Source: Planctomycetia bacterium
GTDB taxonomy: Bacteria; Planctomycetota; Phycisphaerae; Phycisphaerales; SM1A02
Direction of reading: 5' to 3'
NCBI GenBank assembly: GCA_005790565.1
Contig: SXUJ01000013.1
Coordinates: 1 to 38,277, forward strand
Length of the DNA: 38,277 bases
Below, piece after piece: positions 7,836 to 16,167 of the stretch. The position numbers and the translations under genes are program-made. Under the pieces are notes generated by a model. The model ran no database searches, was not told where the DNA came from, and saw nothing but the letters and a program-made list of their open reading frames with translations. Positions within the stretch are counted from its first letter, which is position 1; each line of letters begins with the position of its first letter.

Positions 7836-8645
7836 ATGCCCTCATTACTCCTTCCCCTCACGATTGCGGCGATGCTTCAGGCCGCGCCTGTGACCCCGCA
7901 GGACGAGGCAGTCACGCAGTTGCTCGATCGACTTGAAGTCGCCGGGAAAGCGCTGACCACACTGGTGGGTCGCGTGGCCCTAGAACGCCAGGACGCCCTT
8001 GTCGGTGACAATGAGTTGCGTCGTGGGCGTCTTGTGCTCGAGCAGCAGAATGGCGCGCGGAGTTTCGCCTTTCGCTTCGAAGAGTTCATCGACGTGAACG
8101 GCAGAAGTGACCGGCATCTCGACCACTGGATTTACTCTGACGGTTGGTTGTGCGAACTTGATGCGCGCAATAAGTCGTTCACGAAACGACAGATCGTTGC
8201 TCCCGGACAACAATTGGATCCGTTGAAACTGGGCGAGGGACCGTTTCCCATTCCAACGGGACAGCCGAAGTCTGAAGTGCTCGCCCGATTTGAGGTGTGC
8301 TTAGCGTCGCTGCCATCGGATGTTCCGCTTTGGAAGAACTTGGCGGGAGTGGACGGACTGCGTCTGACGCCGAAGTCTGGCAGCGGCATGGAATCTGAGT
8401 TCAAGACTGTCGAAGTGTTCTACGATCACGAAACCCTTGCGCCGCTCGGCGTCCGTCTGACGAAGCCGAACCTCGATACAACGATCGTTCGCGTCTCTGC
8501 GTTCACCGTCAATGCGCCGTTGAGTGAGGAGGATCGCGCGTCGCTCAAGATTCCGGATCCTGATCCAAAGCTGTGGGCGATTGATGTGAGACCTTGGAAG
8601 CCCGCGCTGGACGCGCCGACGGCTCCGACCAAGCCCGCGAACTGA
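7836..8645 (+). CDS. Secreted LolA-like protein
   Basis: A protein of 269 residues (284 if the in-frame ATG at 7791 is used). The N-terminus is hydrophobic (PSLLLPLTIAAMLQAA) and looks like a signal peptide. The longer start adds arginines that would give a better n-region, while the 7836 start has a GGAG site 10 nt upstream, so the start is uncertain. The mature part begins with a helix containing 'LLDRLEVAGKALTTLVGRVALER', then alternating strands such as 'RRGRLVLEQQ', 'RSFAFRFEEFID' and 'HWIYSDGWLCELDARNKSFTKRQI'. This pattern is like LolA/LppX half-barrel proteins that carry lipids or lipoproteins through the periplasm. The assignment is by pattern only. It follows ribBA by 61 bp and precedes the TPR-peptidase by 56 bp, all on the same strand. 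Confidence 0.65.
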   Translation: MPSLLLPLTIAAMLQAAPVTPQDEAVTQLLDRLEVAGKALTTLVGRVALERQDALVGDNELRRGRLVLEQQNGARSFAFRFEEFIDVNGRSDRHLDHWIYSDGWLCELDARNKSFTKRQIVAPGQQLDPLKLGEGPFPIPTGQPKSEVLARFEVCLASLPSDVPLWKNLAGVDGLRLTPKSGSGMESEFKTVEVFYDHETLAPLGVRLTKPNLDTTIVRVSAFTVNAPLSEEDRASLKIPDPDPKLWAIDVRPWKPALDAPTAPTKPAN

Positions 8646-8701
8646 GTACGCGGGTACCGTACGACGCTGTTGTGGCGTTCACGCGATGTATCCACCCCCT
8701 G

Positions 8702-11389
8702 ATGGCGCGCGCCGTGCTCCTCGCATTCGCGTGGAGTTCGACACTGCTCGCGCAGACATTCGTGCCCGAGGTCGCGCCCCTCGTCGAGCAACTCGTCGAA
8801 GCAGAGCAAGCCTCGCATCTTTCGAAGGAAGAGCGCAAGGACTTCCGCGTTGCGCATGGGATCTATGACGACGCGGATCTTGATTCCCCGACGCGCACAG
8901 CGATCGCGGCGCTCCATGCGTGGCGGCTTGAGGACCCAGTCTTCGACGACGACACGCTTGCAGTGGAACTTCGCGCAGAGCCGCGCATGCGCCAAGGTCG
9001 TTTGACGGAGGTTCTCACGATACTGCAAGGCGCACCGAGCGCGCTTGCGGCAGCGATGCGAGCGGAGGCACTCGTGGGGCTCGACCGAGATGACGACGCG
9101 CGAGAAGAGATTCGCAGGAGCGCCGATGCGATGGCTCCCGCCGCGAGCGCGTCGGATCTCATCGCGCGTGCTCGCCTCATTGCCTTAGGCATTCGGCTCG
9201 GTGCCGACGGTTCCGACGGCGAACGAGCGATTCTTGGCCTCCTCGCACGCGCTCGCCAAGAGTTTGATCGATTCGATGCTGCGCCGCGCTTGATGGAAGG
9301 GGAACGGCTCGCGGCTCGAGGTGCGTTTGAACTCGCCGTCACTGCGCTGCTCGAAGCGCTCGCTCGGAATCCGCGCGATGCGGCCGCGTGGAAATCGCTC
9401 GGCGACCTTGCGATTGAGCGGTTTGATTTCGAGGGCGCGGAGCGCGCTGCGCATGCATTGCGACGCATTGCTCCGCAGCATCCGCTTGCGCTGCTCCTGG
9501 ATGCGCGCGCGGCGCTCCTTCGTGAGGACGTTCGCGCTGCGCAGGTCGCGCTCACGCCACTCGTCGAGTGTGCGAATCCGATTCCCGAGGCGCTTGCGTT
9601 GCGCGCGGCGCTCGACGCTGCACGCTATGACCTTGAGGGAGCGCGTCGCTGGCTGACGAAGATTGATGCGCTCATGCCAGGCAGCGCACTCGGACTGTCG
9701 ATTCTCGGTCGACAACTTTCGCTCGATCGCCAGTACGCGGATGCGCGCATCGTGCTCGAAGCCGCGGTCGCGCGTGAACCCTGCTGGCATGTCAGCGCGG
9801 TCGAACTCGGACTGATGCTGTTGCAGGCAGGCGAAGACGACGCCGGAATCGCGGCGCTCGATCGGGCGATTGCCCTCGATCCCTTCAACGAGCGCGCGCT
9901 CTTCAGCGCGAAACTAGCGCGGGAGATCGTGGGTTGGCCGCGCATCGAGACTGCGCACTTCATCATTCGCGCGCCCTTGGGCGAAGCGTCACTCGTCGCG
10001 GCGCTGATGGCGACAAGTCTTGAAGAGATGCACGAACGCGTCGTGGCGCGATTTGGGTACACGCCGAAGCGCAAGACGATTATCGATGTCATGCCAGACC
10101 ATCGGAGTTTTGGTGTGCGGATCACAGGCATGCCGCGGATTCACACGATCGCTGCAAGCACGGGTCCCGTCATCGCCATTGAGATCCCGAAAGAAGGCGC
10201 GCTCCCCAAGCACCTCGGACTGTTCGATTGGTTCACCGTCCTCACGCATGAGTACACGCACACGGTCACGCTCGAGCAGACACTCAATCGGTTGCCCCAC
10301 TGGTTCACCGAAGCATTGGCGGTTCGCATGGAGGAACTTCCGCGAGCCTACGAAACATGCCAGAAACTTGCGATCGCAGTGCAGCGGGGAACGCTGTTTG
10401 ATCTTGACAGCATCAATTGGGCGTTCATCCGACCCAAGCGAATGGGCGACCGCGAGATGGCGTACGCGCAAGGCGCGTGGATGGTCGAGTGCATGGAGGA
10501 GTTGTTTGGGCGAGAGGCGGTTCGGACGCTTCTGTTGCAGTACGCGCTCGGCGCGAAGGAAGATGAAGCAATGCGCACCGCGTTTGGAGTGTCGCGTGCA
10601 GAGTTCCTCGCTCAGTTTCGCCTATGGGCGCGCGCGCAGGTTTCGAGTTGGGGTCTTGCGCCGTCGCCTTCCGTGGCTGCGTTGACCCAGAGCTTGTCCG
10701 AAGGTGATGAAGAAGCAGAGCGGCACGCGGCCCTTGCCGAGGCGAAGCGATTGAATGCCGTCGTGGATCGATGGCATCGTGCGATTGGAGAGGCGGCGAA
10801 TGCGCACCTTCGATTCGACGCGTCGGCATGGCCTGCGCGTGAAGGTCCCGCGGTTGAGCTCGACGACGCGACGCTCCTTGCCTTCCTCGAGCGTCATCCG
10901 GATCATCCAGATCTTCTTGAAGCGGTGATCCGCCGTCGCCTCTCGAGTGGCTCGACCGCGCTCGATGCGCAGACGGCTGCGCTTCTTCATCGTTACTCGA
11001 TCGCGCGACCGGTGGACCCGTTTCCGCATCGTGAGTTCGCGAAGGCGTTGCGTGGAACACCGCATGCGGACGATGCCCTCGCACATCTTCGGGAGGTCGA
11101 TCTTCGCACCGACAAGGACCCGTCGATCCCCGCGGAGTGCGCGCGATTACAGAGTGTCGCGCTCGATCATGCAGGCGCAGCAGCGAGCGCGCAGCGCGCC
11201 GTTCGAATGAACCCATTCGATCCCGCGTTGCGCGAACTCGCGGCCAAGTGTTGGATCGAAGCTGGGGAGTTGGAACGCGCGCGCGCGCATCTGATGGCGT
11301 TGTTGGAACTCGAACCGGGACGCGCGATCCATCAGAGGCGGCTCGAACGGCTCCAAGAACTCATGGATGGCGGGACGCCTGCCGAATAA
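8702..11389 (+). CDS. Large TPR protein with embedded gluzincin (Peptidase_MA-like) motif
   Basis: An 895-residue predicted secreted or periplasmic protein. A signal peptide (about 1-18, ending LLAQ) is followed by an alpha-helical TPR superhelix covering roughly 80-400; repeats such as 'LLEALARNPRDAAAWKSLGDLA' type units and 'ALDPFNERALFSAK' are visible. A zinc-peptidase domain follows, with HEYTH at 516-520 and a candidate third ligand E537 in 'WFTEALA', the spacing (HExxH + 17 + E) of gluzincins. More TPR-like helices fill 680-895, ending in 'HLMALLELEPGRAIHQRRL'. The whole looks like a protein-interaction scaffold with a built-in peptidase, a design I associate with planctomycetes and acidobacteria. 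The substrate is unknown. ATG 8702 starts the signal peptide directly; the frame extends upstream without sense. It is Arg/Ala-rich, like its neighbours. Confidence 0.8.
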   Translation: MARAVLLAFAWSSTLLAQTFVPEVAPLVEQLVEAEQASHLSKEERKDFRVAHGIYDDADLDSPTRTAIAALHAWRLEDPVFDDDTLAVELRAEPRMRQGRLTEVLTILQGAPSALAAAMRAEALVGLDRDDDAREEIRRSADAMAPAASASDLIARARLIALGIRLGADGSDGERAILGLLARARQEFDRFDAAPRLMEGERLAARGAFELAVTALLEALARNPRDAAAWKSLGDLAIERFDFEGAERAAHALRRIAPQHPLALLLDARAALLREDVRAAQVALTPLVECANPIPEALALRAALDAARYDLEGARRWLTKIDALMPGSALGLSILGRQLSLDRQYADARIVLEAAVAREPCWHVSAVELGLMLLQAGEDDAGIAALDRAIALDPFNERALFSAKLAREIVGWPRIETAHFIIRAPLGEASLVAALMATSLEEMHERVVARFGYTPKRKTIIDVMPDHRSFGVRITGMPRIHTIAASTGPVIAIEIPKEGALPKHLGLFDWFTVLTHEYTHTVTLEQTLNRLPHWFTEALAVRMEELPRAYETCQKLAIAVQRGTLFDLDSINWAFIRPKRMGDREMAYAQGAWMVECMEELFGREAVRTLLLQYALGAKEDEAMRTAFGVSRAEFLAQFRLWARAQVSSWGLAPSPSVAALTQSLSEGDEEAERHAALAEAKRLNAVVDRWHRAIGEAANAHLRFDASAWPAREGPAVELDDATLLAFLERHPDHPDLLEAVIRRRLSSGSTALDAQTAALLHRYSIARPVDPFPHREFAKALRGTPHADDALAHLREVDLRTDKDPSIPAECARLQSVALDHAGAAASAQRAVRMNPFDPALRELAAKCWIEAGELERARAHLMALLELEPGRAIHQRRLERLQELMDGGTPAE

Positions 11390-11522
11390 TTCTTCAGGGT
11401 AGCGCCCGAATTGGCGAACTTCACCAATCTCAAGGGGGTAGACGACATTCCTTCCTTGTTTGTGGATGGATTCGAAGTACTCTTCGTGAGCCATTCCTCA
11501 GTTCTCTCGACGAACCCTTGCC
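11390..11522. other. Intergenic stretch with a protein-like minus-strand ORF
   Basis: This 133-bp gap is the leader of the three-gene surface-protein cluster. On the minus strand an ORF beginning with ATG at 11494 reads MAHEEYFESIHKQGRN and on to 'GRYPEEL' near 11390, with ordinary amino-acid composition, before running into the antisense of the TPR gene until 11147. The intergenic part looks more like real protein than the antisense part does. It may be a decayed gene remnant or chance. No clear terminator hairpin or promoter hexamers were found. Confidence 0.3.
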
Positions 11523-12557
11523 ATGAAATTCACCGCACTAACTGTCGGGCTGCTCTCTGTCTCGCCGGCGTTTGCCGCAGAGATCTATGACTGCACATTT
11601 TCCCCTACGAGCAATCTCGTAACGACCTTGTCGATGGATGTGCCGTTTACGGGGACACTCATCGGGAATTACGACGCAACCACGATGCCAACGGGGACTC
11701 GGACGATTCCGGGCCTGTTCGGTGGCTCGGGCAACAATCCAATTCCATACACGGCATCGTTCGGCGTCGATGGTGGGACGAACTCGACGCCCGCGGGCGC
11801 GTTCCAGTTCAGCTTCGAGCACGTTGGCAAGCAAGCGGCTGGCGCGATTAGCGGTCTCGCGATTGATGTGCTTGATGGATCGGTCGGCAGCGCCGATCTC
11901 GCGCTCACGATCAACTACTCGACCTTCCACACGGTCGCGCCGAATTCAATCTACCCTGGAGGTATTCCGATCACGCTTCCGTTCGGAACTGCGAATGTCA
12001 CGGTCTTGACGCTCGTCCAGTCCGGTCCCGCGCCGGTTATGTTGACGATGGCGAAGGGCGGTGGGTACACCTTCACGGCCGCGGTTCCGGTGCTGATGAC
12101 GATGTCCGCGGACGCCGCGGGGCAAGTACTCGATGTCCCCCCGACGCCCGGGATTCTCCCGCTGACCGGCTCGTTGTCATTCAAGGGTGGCCTCGTCACA
12201 CTGGTCGCAACCACCTCGCAAGAATCGAGCGGTACACAGCCATCCACCGCGCCGCCGTTTGTCGATCAGCCGATTGCGATGCCCACGGTTCTTCCGGCCG
12301 GCGGCACCGCCAACCTGCTGATGAGTGGGCAGGTTACCGAGGTGACATCCTCGCAATCGACCAATGGCACGCTTTACGCTTCAGGGACGCAGATCATCGT
12401 TTGCCCTGAAGATCTCAATCATGATGGCATCGTTGATGCGGAAGACCTTTCGATCCTTCTCAATGGCTGGAATACGGCGAGTGCGGACATCGATGGCGAT
12501 GGAACTTCCAACGCGCAAGATCTTGCAGCGCTCCTCAATGCATGGGGCGCTTGCTAG
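11523..12557 (+). CDS. Secreted protein with C-terminal dockerin-like repeat pair
   Basis: A 344-residue exported protein of unknown function. The signal peptide is clear (MKFTALTVGLLSVSPAFAAE, cleavage after about residue 19). Residues 20-285 are Gly/Thr/Ser-rich and beta-strand-like, with few charges, suggesting an extracellular beta-sandwich; I do not recognise the family. Residues 291-344 form a dockerin-like tail. Loop one is DLNHDGIVDAEDLSILLNGW and loop two DIDGDGTSNAQDLAALLNAW, each with the Asp/Asn ligands of an EF-hand calcium loop. It ends GAC, pairing with the Cys of 'VCPEDL'. The final NAW codons overlap the start codon of the next gene by 20 nt, so the two are translationally coupled. 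First gene of a three-gene unit. Confidence 0.82.
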   Translation: MKFTALTVGLLSVSPAFAAEIYDCTFSPTSNLVTTLSMDVPFTGTLIGNYDATTMPTGTRTIPGLFGGSGNNPIPYTASFGVDGGTNSTPAGAFQFSFEHVGKQAAGAISGLAIDVLDGSVGSADLALTINYSTFHTVAPNSIYPGGIPITLPFGTANVTVLTLVQSGPAPVMLTMAKGGGYTFTAAVPVLMTMSADAAGQVLDVPPTPGILPLTGSLSFKGGLVTLVATTSQESSGTQPSTAPPFVDQPIAMPTVLPAGGTANLLMSGQVTEVTSSQSTNGTLYASGTQIIVCPEDLNHDGIVDAEDLSILLNGWNTASADIDGDGTSNAQDLAALLNAWGAC

Positions 12558-13893
12558 GCTCCTCGTTACCCTCAGCCTCTTGTTCACGCTCGTCACCGTC
12601 GCGCATGCCGACGAGCCACTTGTGTTCGCACAGCCTGTGTTTGACTTGATGCCCGCGGGCGTTGGCCCAGCGATGTTGCGCGCGCGCGACCTTGATGGCG
12701 ATGGCTTCCTCGACCTCGTCGTGCCTGCGCGGAGCGTCGATGGAACATCGGTGGTCCTGCGTGGCGTGGGTGATGGCCACTTCGTGATCTGGCAGGAGTT
12801 GGCGGTCGGAAACTTCAGTGACTGGGCGGAACTTGAAGACTTCGATGGCGATGCGATCGTTGACATTCTCTTTGGCGTACGGGGCGACCCATCGCAACTC
12901 GCCTTGTTCAAGGGAGGCGAGGGCGGCATTTTTAGGGACACTTCGATTCGGGTCGAGCTGGGTCGCGACAACTCCTCCCTTACCTCCGGCGACTTCGACG
13001 GAGATGGAGATCGCGACGTTGCTGCGACGAACTACTTGGGCGCGAGCGTGGATGTCCTGTGGAATTCGGGGGATGGGCACTTCACGCGCTCCGCGCGCTT
13101 GGATGTTGCGAGGTGGACCGGAGCGATTGCGTATCCACGACAGATTGAAGCGTGTGATGTCGATGGAGATAAGGACCTCGACCTGCTCGTCGTACTGACG
13201 GGAAGCGGTCGACTGGCGCTCTTGCGCAATGACGGAAGTGGTTCATTTGCGAAGAGCCGTGAATGGCAGGTGCCCCAGATTGGCGATGAGCGACCTGGGT
13301 TTGCGACGATGGCACTCGCGGACCTTGACGCCGACGGCGACATGGATGTCCTCGGCACCGCGCTCCTTCTTGCAACCGTCCAGAAGAGCATCGCATTCAT
13401 GAATGACGGAACGGGAGAGTTCGCACGGCGCATCGTGCTCGAAGGAACACCGCTCGGTTACGCCTTTAGCGTGTGCCTCGGCGACTTTGATCATGATGGG
13501 GATCTCGATGCAGCGCAAGGCGCCGCGCTGCCAGGTCTCGTCGTGCCGCTTCGCAACACTGGAGGAAGCGCAACGCCGATCCTGCTCGCTGATCAGTTTC
13601 TTGGTATCGGGCAATTGCCTCGTTACCTCATTGCGATTGATGTCGACAATGATTGCGATCTCGACATCGTCGGCTGCGACGCGCCCGTGCAGGCCGTGTT
13701 TACGGCAATCAATCTCACGCCGCAGTTGGATGGATGTTCACCACGAACGGGATTGCTCCCTCCGGTTGGGGTGAAGGCTCGTACCGCGAACGCTCGTGCG
13801 CAAACGGCGATCTCCGCGATCGACCACAACGAGGACGGCGTGCGGAGTGCGGCCGACATTGCACTCGAGTTGCAGGCGGAGAGGAAGCGATGA
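12538..13893 (+). CDS. Secreted FG-GAP/VCBS seven-bladed beta-propeller protein
   Basis: A 451-residue exported protein. The signal peptide runs to about 'VTVAHADEP' (1-24). Seven calcium-loop motifs of the D-x-D-x-DG-x-x-D type start at residues 51, 101, 152, 207, 262, 316 and 368, spaced 50-55 apart, matching an integrin-alpha-like seven-bladed FG-GAP propeller. Such propellers bind ligands or partner proteins on the cell surface. The C-terminus has a single, degenerate EF-hand, DHNEDGVRSAADI, resembling half of a dockerin-like pair. ATG 12538 lies inside the last codons of the upstream gene; the frame before it gives no signal peptide. The stop overlaps the next start as ATGA (13890-13893). 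The function is unknown; export and propeller fold are well supported. Confidence 0.85.
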   Translation: MHGALARLLVTLSLLFTLVTVAHADEPLVFAQPVFDLMPAGVGPAMLRARDLDGDGFLDLVVPARSVDGTSVVLRGVGDGHFVIWQELAVGNFSDWAELEDFDGDAIVDILFGVRGDPSQLALFKGGEGGIFRDTSIRVELGRDNSSLTSGDFDGDGDRDVAATNYLGASVDVLWNSGDGHFTRSARLDVARWTGAIAYPRQIEACDVDGDKDLDLLVVLTGSGRLALLRNDGSGSFAKSREWQVPQIGDERPGFATMALADLDADGDMDVLGTALLLATVQKSIAFMNDGTGEFARRIVLEGTPLGYAFSVCLGDFDHDGDLDAAQGAALPGLVVPLRNTGGSATPILLADQFLGIGQLPRYLIAIDVDNDCDLDIVGCDAPVQAVFTAINLTPQLDGCSPRTGLLPPVGVKARTANARAQTAISAIDHNEDGVRSAADIALELQAERKR

Positions 13894-14921
13894 CGGGTTG
13901 TTGCGCCGCGGTTTCACTCCTGCTTTGTGCCTCGACGACGATGGCGCAGCAGTGCCCCGGCGTGGGCGATTGCCGCAAGCCACATGCCGAGCCTGGATGC
14001 GTGATGCCTGAGTGTTGCACTTTGGTCTGCGAGGCAAATCCACTTTGCTGCGATTTCTCTTGGGATCAGGCGTGCGCAGATCTCGCGCTCAAACTTTGTG
14101 AAGGGATCAACTGCCCAGCAGAAGGCGAGTGCGGCGCGTCGCACGCATCCCCAGGCTGCGATCAGTTTCCTTGTTGCGACTTCATTTGCGCGATTGACGG
14201 TTGGTGCTGTTCCGTGACTTGGGACGAGGCGTGTGCGAATGAAGCGGCTCGGATGTGTGGAGTGAGTGCATGCACGATTGCGATTCCCTCGGACGCGATC
14301 GCTGAACTTGAGCCGTGCTACGAGCATTTCAATGATGGCTGTAGCAAAGCACCCTTCGCAACGCGCGCGGTGCTCTTTGGAAACGCATACGCGGGTAAGT
14401 TCGCAACCGACGCTCCGCGCGACACCGATTGGATGTCCTTGGGCGGCGGGAACGCGGGAGACGAAGTTCGAGTGCAACTCGCGAGTGAGTTTCCGTGGGA
14501 GTTTCAAATCGTGAAGGGCTCTTGTGAAGGTCCGCTTGAGGTTCCGATTCTTGCGCACGGCGGCCCGTGTGGTGACGCGGTCACGCTCGTGTTCACGGTG
14601 CCGACCGGCGAGTGGTACGCCGTCTTGACAGGTGGGGTGGAGACGCGGACATTTCGCGAAGCATTCACTTGCGACGAGGTGGACCCGCTCGCACCTCCTC
14701 CGAAAGAGCCGCCCGAGCCAAGCCCGTACGGATTGCGCTACTGGTTGCGTTTCACCCACCACCTCGCAGCAGATCTTGATGGAGATGGGCGCGTCGATGC
14801 GGCGGATCTGTCCATCCTGCTCAATGCGTGGGGTTCCAATGGCCGTTTGGGTGACCTTGACGGGAATGGGTGGGTGGATGCAGCCGATCTGACTGCGCTC
14901 TTGAACGCTTGGTCTCTGTGA
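13890..14921 (+). CDS. Secreted protein with two ten-cysteine modules and dockerin-like tail
   Basis: A 343-residue exported protein. The signal peptide (1-20) ends at 'STTMAQ'. Residues 22-70 and 75-123 are two copies of a module with ten cysteines each, in identical spacing (see repeat entry), including the conserved 'C-CDxxWDxxCAxxA' core. A middle domain (about 128-285) starts with 'DGCSKAPF' and contains 'RDTDWMSL' and several cysteines; it looks like the beta-rich domain often found beside such modules. After a Pro-rich linker (PPPKEPPEPSP) the tail carries two calcium-loop repeats, DLDGDGRVDAADLSILLNAW and DLDGNGWVDAADLTALLNAW. It is coupled to the propeller gene by an ATGA overlap. 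The likely location is the cell surface or outside; its role is not known. Confidence 0.82.
   Translation: MTGCCAAVSLLLCASTTMAQQCPGVGDCRKPHAEPGCVMPECCTLVCEANPLCCDFSWDQACADLALKLCEGINCPAEGECGASHASPGCDQFPCCDFICAIDGWCCSVTWDEACANEAARMCGVSACTIAIPSDAIAELEPCYEHFNDGCSKAPFATRAVLFGNAYAGKFATDAPRDTDWMSLGGGNAGDEVRVQLASEFPWEFQIVKGSCEGPLEVPILAHGGPCGDAVTLVFTVPTGEWYAVLTGGVETRTFREAFTCDEVDPLAPPPKEPPEPSPYGLRYWLRFTHHLAADLDGDGRVDAADLSILLNAWGSNGRLGDLDGNGWVDAADLTALLNAWSL
13953..14258 (+). repeat. Tandem ten-cysteine protein module (53-residue period)
   Basis: Two coding repeats, 13953-14099 and 14112-14258. Both have the exact pattern C-x5-C-x8-C-x4-CC-x3-C-x5-CC-x7-C-x7-C. Every cysteine of copy two lies 53 residues after its partner. 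Other shared positions include PGC, CCDF or CCTL, SWDQACA/TWDEACA and the final MC/LC. The residues in between have diverged, so the duplication is old and the cysteines are under selection, probably as disulphides. Confidence 0.9.
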
Positions 14922-14988
14922 AGATTTTTCGAACTTCTGCCTCTGGTTCTCGCATCCGCAGCGAGAGATTTGCACTACAAGTCGCCCT

Positions 14989-16167
14989 ATGGTGCCTCTT
15001 CATCACATCCTCGATTCGCGACTTCTCGCAATGACGCTTCTGCTTGGGACCTCCGTAGGGACGACCAATGCCTGTCAGTCCGCCGACACGAAACAAACGC
15101 GTGTCGAGCGTGTCGTGACACGCGTTGCGAACCAAGACGGCGAGCGGAGGATTGAGCTTCGAATCGAGAATGGCGTGGTCAGCGCGTCTGTGGATGGCAA
15201 GCCGATTGATGCATCGCGTGTTCGCAAGATGGACTCTGGATACGAGATTCTTGCCGAGGAGGGCGGCGTGATGCACGCCATTGCGCTCCAAGCGGACGCG
15301 CGTGCTGCGGGTTCGAAGAAGCAGCGCGCCGTGGTCATCGCGAGGTGCGGCGATGAAGAGGCGGCCGAAAACAAGACCGAGGCCGAATTGCAGGTCGAGC
15401 TGGCACATGCGGCGTGTCCAGTGATGATCGGTGTGCAACTTGGAGCCGTCGACGAGGCGCTCGGTGCGCACCTTTCGATTGACCCCGCGAAGTCCACAAT
15501 GCTCATAGGTGTGATGGAAGGACTTCCGGCCGCGAAGGCTGGCGTGCAGAAGTTCGACATCGTCGTTGGAGTCGGTGATGGCAAGGACGGAAGCATTGAG
15601 GCGATTCACGCAGCGCTTGTCACGATGGAGCCAGGCGAGCAGGTGCAATTGTCCATTCGTCGCGGTGCGGAATCGTTGACGAAATCAATCGAGGTCGCGG
15701 CGATGGACGCAACCGTCATGGGTGTGCCAGTTGAGCGCTGCTTTGAAATCGCGATGGATGGTGAGGATGGCGAGAACGGGGAAGACGGTGAGAATGCCGA
15801 TGCCCAAGCGCTCGCGATTTTCATTGGGCCCGATGGCAAGCCGATCGAGATGAAGATGCCACAGGGCATGAAGTTCAGACAAGGCATGCGCTTGCCTCAA
15901 GGGATGCAACCCCCACAGGGAATGCAGTGCATGCCGATGCCGGGCGGGGCGGCGGCCGGTTTCGCGATCGACCCCAAGGAAATGCAAGAACTCGAGATTC
16001 TCATGAAGTCGGTCGCAGGCCGACTGGAGAATGACGAATTCGACAACGCGATGGAGAGTTCAGCCATGAGCTTCAATCTCTCCAAGGCACTTGCCCGCAT
16101 TGAGAAACTCGAAGCAGCCATCGAGCGGCTCACCGCGGAACTCGCGAAGCGCGACGCCGCGCGCTAG
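14989..16167 (+). CDS. Exported PDZ-domain protein with Met-rich segment
   Basis: A 392-residue protein with a hydrophobic N-terminus ending near 'GTSVGTTNAC' (signal peptide, possibly lipidated, although TNAC is a poor lipobox). Residues about 140-240 form a PDZ domain: 'MIGVQLGAV', 'LIGVMEGLPAAKAGVQKFDIVVGVGDGKDG', then 'VTMEPGEQVQLSIRRG'. It is followed by an acidic Gly/Asn stretch (DGEDGENGEDGEN) and by a Met/Gln/Pro-rich segment (about 288-322) with four QGM units. The C-terminal 25 residues predict a coiled coil (IEKLEAAIERLTAEL). No protease triad is present, so this is an adaptor or binding protein and not a DegP protease. The stop is shared with the convergent gene in the CTAG at 16164-16167. 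It follows the surface-protein trio by 67 bp. Confidence 0.8.
   Translation: MVPLHHILDSRLLAMTLLLGTSVGTTNACQSADTKQTRVERVVTRVANQDGERRIELRIENGVVSASVDGKPIDASRVRKMDSGYEILAEEGGVMHAIALQADARAAGSKKQRAVVIARCGDEEAAENKTEAELQVELAHAACPVMIGVQLGAVDEALGAHLSIDPAKSTMLIGVMEGLPAAKAGVQKFDIVVGVGDGKDGSIEAIHAALVTMEPGEQVQLSIRRGAESLTKSIEVAAMDATVMGVPVERCFEIAMDGEDGENGEDGENADAQALAIFIGPDGKPIEMKMPQGMKFRQGMRLPQGMQPPQGMQCMPMPGGAAAGFAIDPKEMQELEILMKSVAGRLENDEFDNAMESSAMSFNLSKALARIEKLEAAIERLTAELAKRDAAR

Noticed and set aside
8647-8663. Short inverted repeat gtacg...cgtac before the TPR gene
   Set aside because: A five-bp stem of this kind is expected by chance; no other regulatory sign.
14948-14966. Hairpin tctcgc-atccgca-gcgaga after the surface-protein trio
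   Set aside because: The stem is only 6 bp and is not followed by a T run, so it is too weak to call a terminator.
13914-14975. 353-codon minus-strand ORF
   Set aside because: Antisense to the ten-cysteine protein gene; composition is unlike a real protein, and the plus-strand gene has signal peptide and domains.
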